6,128 bases of DNA from Thiorhodovibrio sp. (lineage in GTDB: Bacteria > Pseudomonadota > Gammaproteobacteria > Chromatiales > Chromatiaceae): the NCBI GenBank assembly GCA_007128075.1, contig SKYD01000122.1:1-6128 (forward strand), in the 5' to 3' direction. Below the pieces are notes generated by a model. That model searched no databases. It was not told where the DNA came from and saw nothing but the letters and a program-made list of their open reading frames with translations. The translations under genes and the position numbers were made by a program. Positions 4,346-6,128 of the stretch are shown here, piece after piece (the stretch's first letter is position 1; every line of letters starts with the position of its first letter).

Positions 4346-6128
4346 ATGCGCTTTCTCAACTGCGTAAAGAGCTTGATTTTTATACTGCTGCTACTCATCG
4401 GCAGTAGCCTGGTCGCAGCTCAGGCGCAACCTAGCGCGACTGAGCCGCCCACCGAGGTCATCCGCTGGGGGGTGTTTGCCTTTCGTGGCATTGAAGAAAC
4501 CACGGCAATGTACGCGCCCATTGCCCGCTATCTCGATGAGACCTTGCCCAATTACCGCGTCACTTTGCATGTGCTGCCGATGGAGAAGATCTACGACGGC
4601 ATTGAGCGGCAAGCATTGGATTTTGTGACCACCAATCCCACGCATTTTCTGGTGGCTCGCCGCACCTATCCACTCTCGGGCGTGATTGCAACCTTGGTGC
4701 CGCTGGATCCAGAAGGGAATCCAGTGCGCTATTTGGCAGGCGTGATTGCAACCCACGCTGAGCGAACCGACATCAATCATCTGAGCGATCTTCGTAGCAA
4801 AACGGTGGCAGCGCCGAGTCTCAATCACATGGGGGGATACCGCGCTCAGGCGTATGAGCTGGCGTTGGCAGGCGTTCGATCCGATGCGTACCGAATCGTG
4901 GAAACGGCGGTGCATCAGGAGGCAATCCGTGCCCTGTTACGCCGTGAGGTTGATGTCGCCTTTGTGCGCAATGGCATCATCGAGACGATGCTCGAAGATG
5001 GTGAGTTTGAGATGGCGGAGATCAAGCTGATCAACCCGCAAACCTTTGCGCATTTCCCGATGCTCAGTTCGACGCGGCTCTATCCCGAATGGCCAGTGTT
5101 TGCGCTGCCCCATGTCGCTGAACACACCATGCGCCATTTCACGGCTGCCTTGCTGTCGCTCGAATCTGACCATCCAGCAGCCATCGCGGCGGGTATCCAC
5201 GGCTATACGATTCCAGCCGACTATCTGCCGGTGGAAGAGTTGGCGCGTACCCTGCGCCTGCCCCCGTTCGAGAACTACGGCGCAATCACCCTGCAATCCC
5301 TGATTGAACAATTTTGGCTCGCTGGATTGGGGATTGTGTTGGTGCTGGCGACGCTGGTGCTGCTGTTGGTGCGCGGTCAACTTGCCCGCCGCGCCCTGCG
5401 TGCCAGTCAGCGCCAGCTCGATCTGTTTTTCTCGCAGTCACTGCATGGCTTTTTCGTGTGTATGCTCGATGAGCCGATTGCCTGGAATGATGCGGACGCA
5501 GATAAAGACAAGCTGCTGGAGTATACGCTCGATCATCTGCGCATGACCAAAGCCAATCAGGCGATGCTCGACCAGTACGGGGCGACCGAACAGGAGTTTA
5601 TCGGCATCAGCTTGCGTGCACTATTCCAGCACAACCTCGACCATGCCAAGCAAGTCTGGTATGAGCTGTTTGACAAGGGGCGCTGGCAAACCGAAACCTT
5701 TGAGCAGAAGCTAGACGGCACCCCGATGCACATCGAAGGTGATTATATCTGTCTGTATGATGAGCAAGGGCGCATCACCGGCCATTTTGGTGTGCAAGTG
5801 GATGTGACCGAGCATAAACGCGCCGAACAAAAGCTGCTCACCACCAACCACGAACTCGAACAGGCAATGGCGCAAGCCGAGAGTGCCAACCGCGCCAAGA
5901 GCGAATTTTTGGCGAACATGAGCCACGAGATCCGCACCCCGATGAATGGGGTCATCGGCATGACCAATATCCTGCTCGACACTGAGCTCAGCCCCGAACA
6001 GCGCCGCTATGCCGAGATTGTCAAATCCAGTGGCGAGTCGCTGCTCACGCTGATCAATGACATCCTCGATTTTTCTAAAATCGAGGCCGGCAAGCTCGAT
6101 CTGGAAATTCTCGATTTCGATCTCCAGA
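4346..6128 (+). CDS. Sensor histidine kinase with PhnD-like binding domain and PAS domain (3' end outside window)
   Basis: The 594 readable codons encode a membrane sensor. Residues 1-27 are a signal peptide (hydrophobic core 10-18, likely cut after AQA at 25-27). Residues about 40-300 are a periplasmic solute-binding domain of the PhnD type (phosphonate/phosphite-binding-like; WGVFAFRG near the start). A single transmembrane helix spans 323-342. A PAS domain runs from 356 to 490 (ending DVTEHKRAE), then a short coiled coil, then the dimerisation/phosphotransfer domain with H527 in MSHEIRTPMNGVIGM. The H-box style and the PAS context suggest a hybrid kinase with receiver domains further on, but the ATPase and any receiver are outside the window. 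The ligand is unknown: PhnD-like domains in sensors bind diverse small molecules, and no transporter gene is nearby. The start is ATG 4346 with GGAA at 4337-4340; an in-frame GTG at 4343 is too close to it. The partner response regulator is not seen. Confidence 0.94.
   Translation, partial: MRFLNCVKSLIFILLLLIGSSLVAAQAQPSATEPPTEVIRWGVFAFRGIEETTAMYAPIARYLDETLPNYRVTLHVLPMEKIYDGIERQALDFVTTNPTHFLVARRTYPLSGVIATLVPLDPEGNPVRYLAGVIATHAERTDINHLSDLRSKTVAAPSLNHMGGYRAQAYELALAGVRSDAYRIVETAVHQEAIRALLRREVDVAFVRNGIIETMLEDGEFEMAEIKLINPQTFAHFPMLSSTRLYPEWPVFALPHVAEHTMRHFTAALLSLESDHPAAIAAGIHGYTIPADYLPVEELARTLRLPPFENYGAITLQSLIEQFWLAGLGIVLVLATLVLLLVRGQLARRALRASQRQLDLFFSQSLHGFFVCMLDEPIAWNDADADKDKLLEYTLDHLRMTKANQAMLDQYGATEQEFIGISLRALFQHNLDHAKQVWYELFDKGRWQTETFEQKLDGTPMHIEGDYICLYDEQGRITGHFGVQVDVTEHKRAEQKLLTTNHELEQAMAQAESANRAKSEFLANMSHEIRTPMNGVIGMTNILLDTELSPEQRRYAEIVKSSGESLLTLINDILDFSKIEAGKLDLEILDFDLQ
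4679..4753 (+). repeat. 15-bp direct repeat inside the sensor gene
   Basis: GGCGTGATTGCAACC occurs at 4679-4693 and again at 4739-4753, exactly 60 bp apart and in the same frame, so the peptide GVIAT appears twice 20 residues apart in the binding domain. The flanking bases differ. It may be a chance or convergent beta-strand sequence, or the trace of a small gene conversion or duplication. Confidence 0.6.

Noticed and set aside
4391..4915. 174-codon open frame on the minus strand
   Set aside because: It lies wholly opposite the sensor kinase gene, whose plus frame has a clear signal peptide and domain order. The minus frame shows no recognisable motif.
4937..5380. 147-codon open frame on the minus strand
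   Set aside because: Antisense shadow of the kinase gene; rich in Gln/His/Arg with no family features.
1..6128. CRISPR array, insertion sequence or defence system
   Set aside because: No regularly spaced repeats, transposase, terminal inverted repeats with target duplication, or defence-gene motifs seen on either strand.

Overview
The window looks like chromosomal DNA of a free-living gammaproteobacterium (inference from the RNase R, chaperedoxin and tRNA-Leu sequences). Base composition is moderately GC-rich in the genes and AT-rich between about 4200 and 4310. Nothing here is phage- or transposon-like. Four protein genes can be read, two of them cut by the window edges, together with two tRNA-Leu genes.

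Left part (1-1049): the N-terminal 283 codons of ribonuclease R run leftwards off the edge from a GTG start at 851. Divergent from it, a near-consensus sigma-70 promoter (899-927) drives tRNA-Leu(CAG) at 963-1049.

Middle (1051-4034, all on the minus strand): tRNA-Leu(UAG), then an amylosucrase gene, then a cnoX (ybbN) chaperedoxin gene form one co-directional block. The gaps are 25 and 30 bases. The block ends one base from the 3' end of the opposing tRNA-Leu(CAG). Amylosucrase turns sucrose into an alpha-1,4-glucan plus fructose. The chaperedoxin is a thioredoxin-fold holdase/redox protein that in other bacteria works with GroEL.

Control region (4035-4345): this gene-free stretch is dense in signals. 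A strong minus-strand promoter (TTGACT-N18-TATAAT, 4262-4291) points at the tRNA/amylosucrase/cnoX block. A 24-bp inverted repeat covers its -10 box and start site. About 25 bases into the transcript lies a hairpin followed by six T's that looks like an intrinsic terminator, and its 5' arm can pair instead in an upstream hairpin. Two weaker hairpin-plus-T-run elements follow before the tRNA. This reads as an attenuated leader or a small RNA gene, and it is the most unusual thing in the window.

Right part (4346-6128, plus strand): the first 594 codons of a membrane sensor histidine kinase with a signal peptide, a PhnD-like periplasmic binding domain, one transmembrane helix, a PAS domain and the phospho-accepting histidine H527. 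The ATPase domain and anything after it lie beyond the window. The kinase is transcribed divergently from the sucrose/chaperone block and shares its control region. A functional link between them is possible but not shown.
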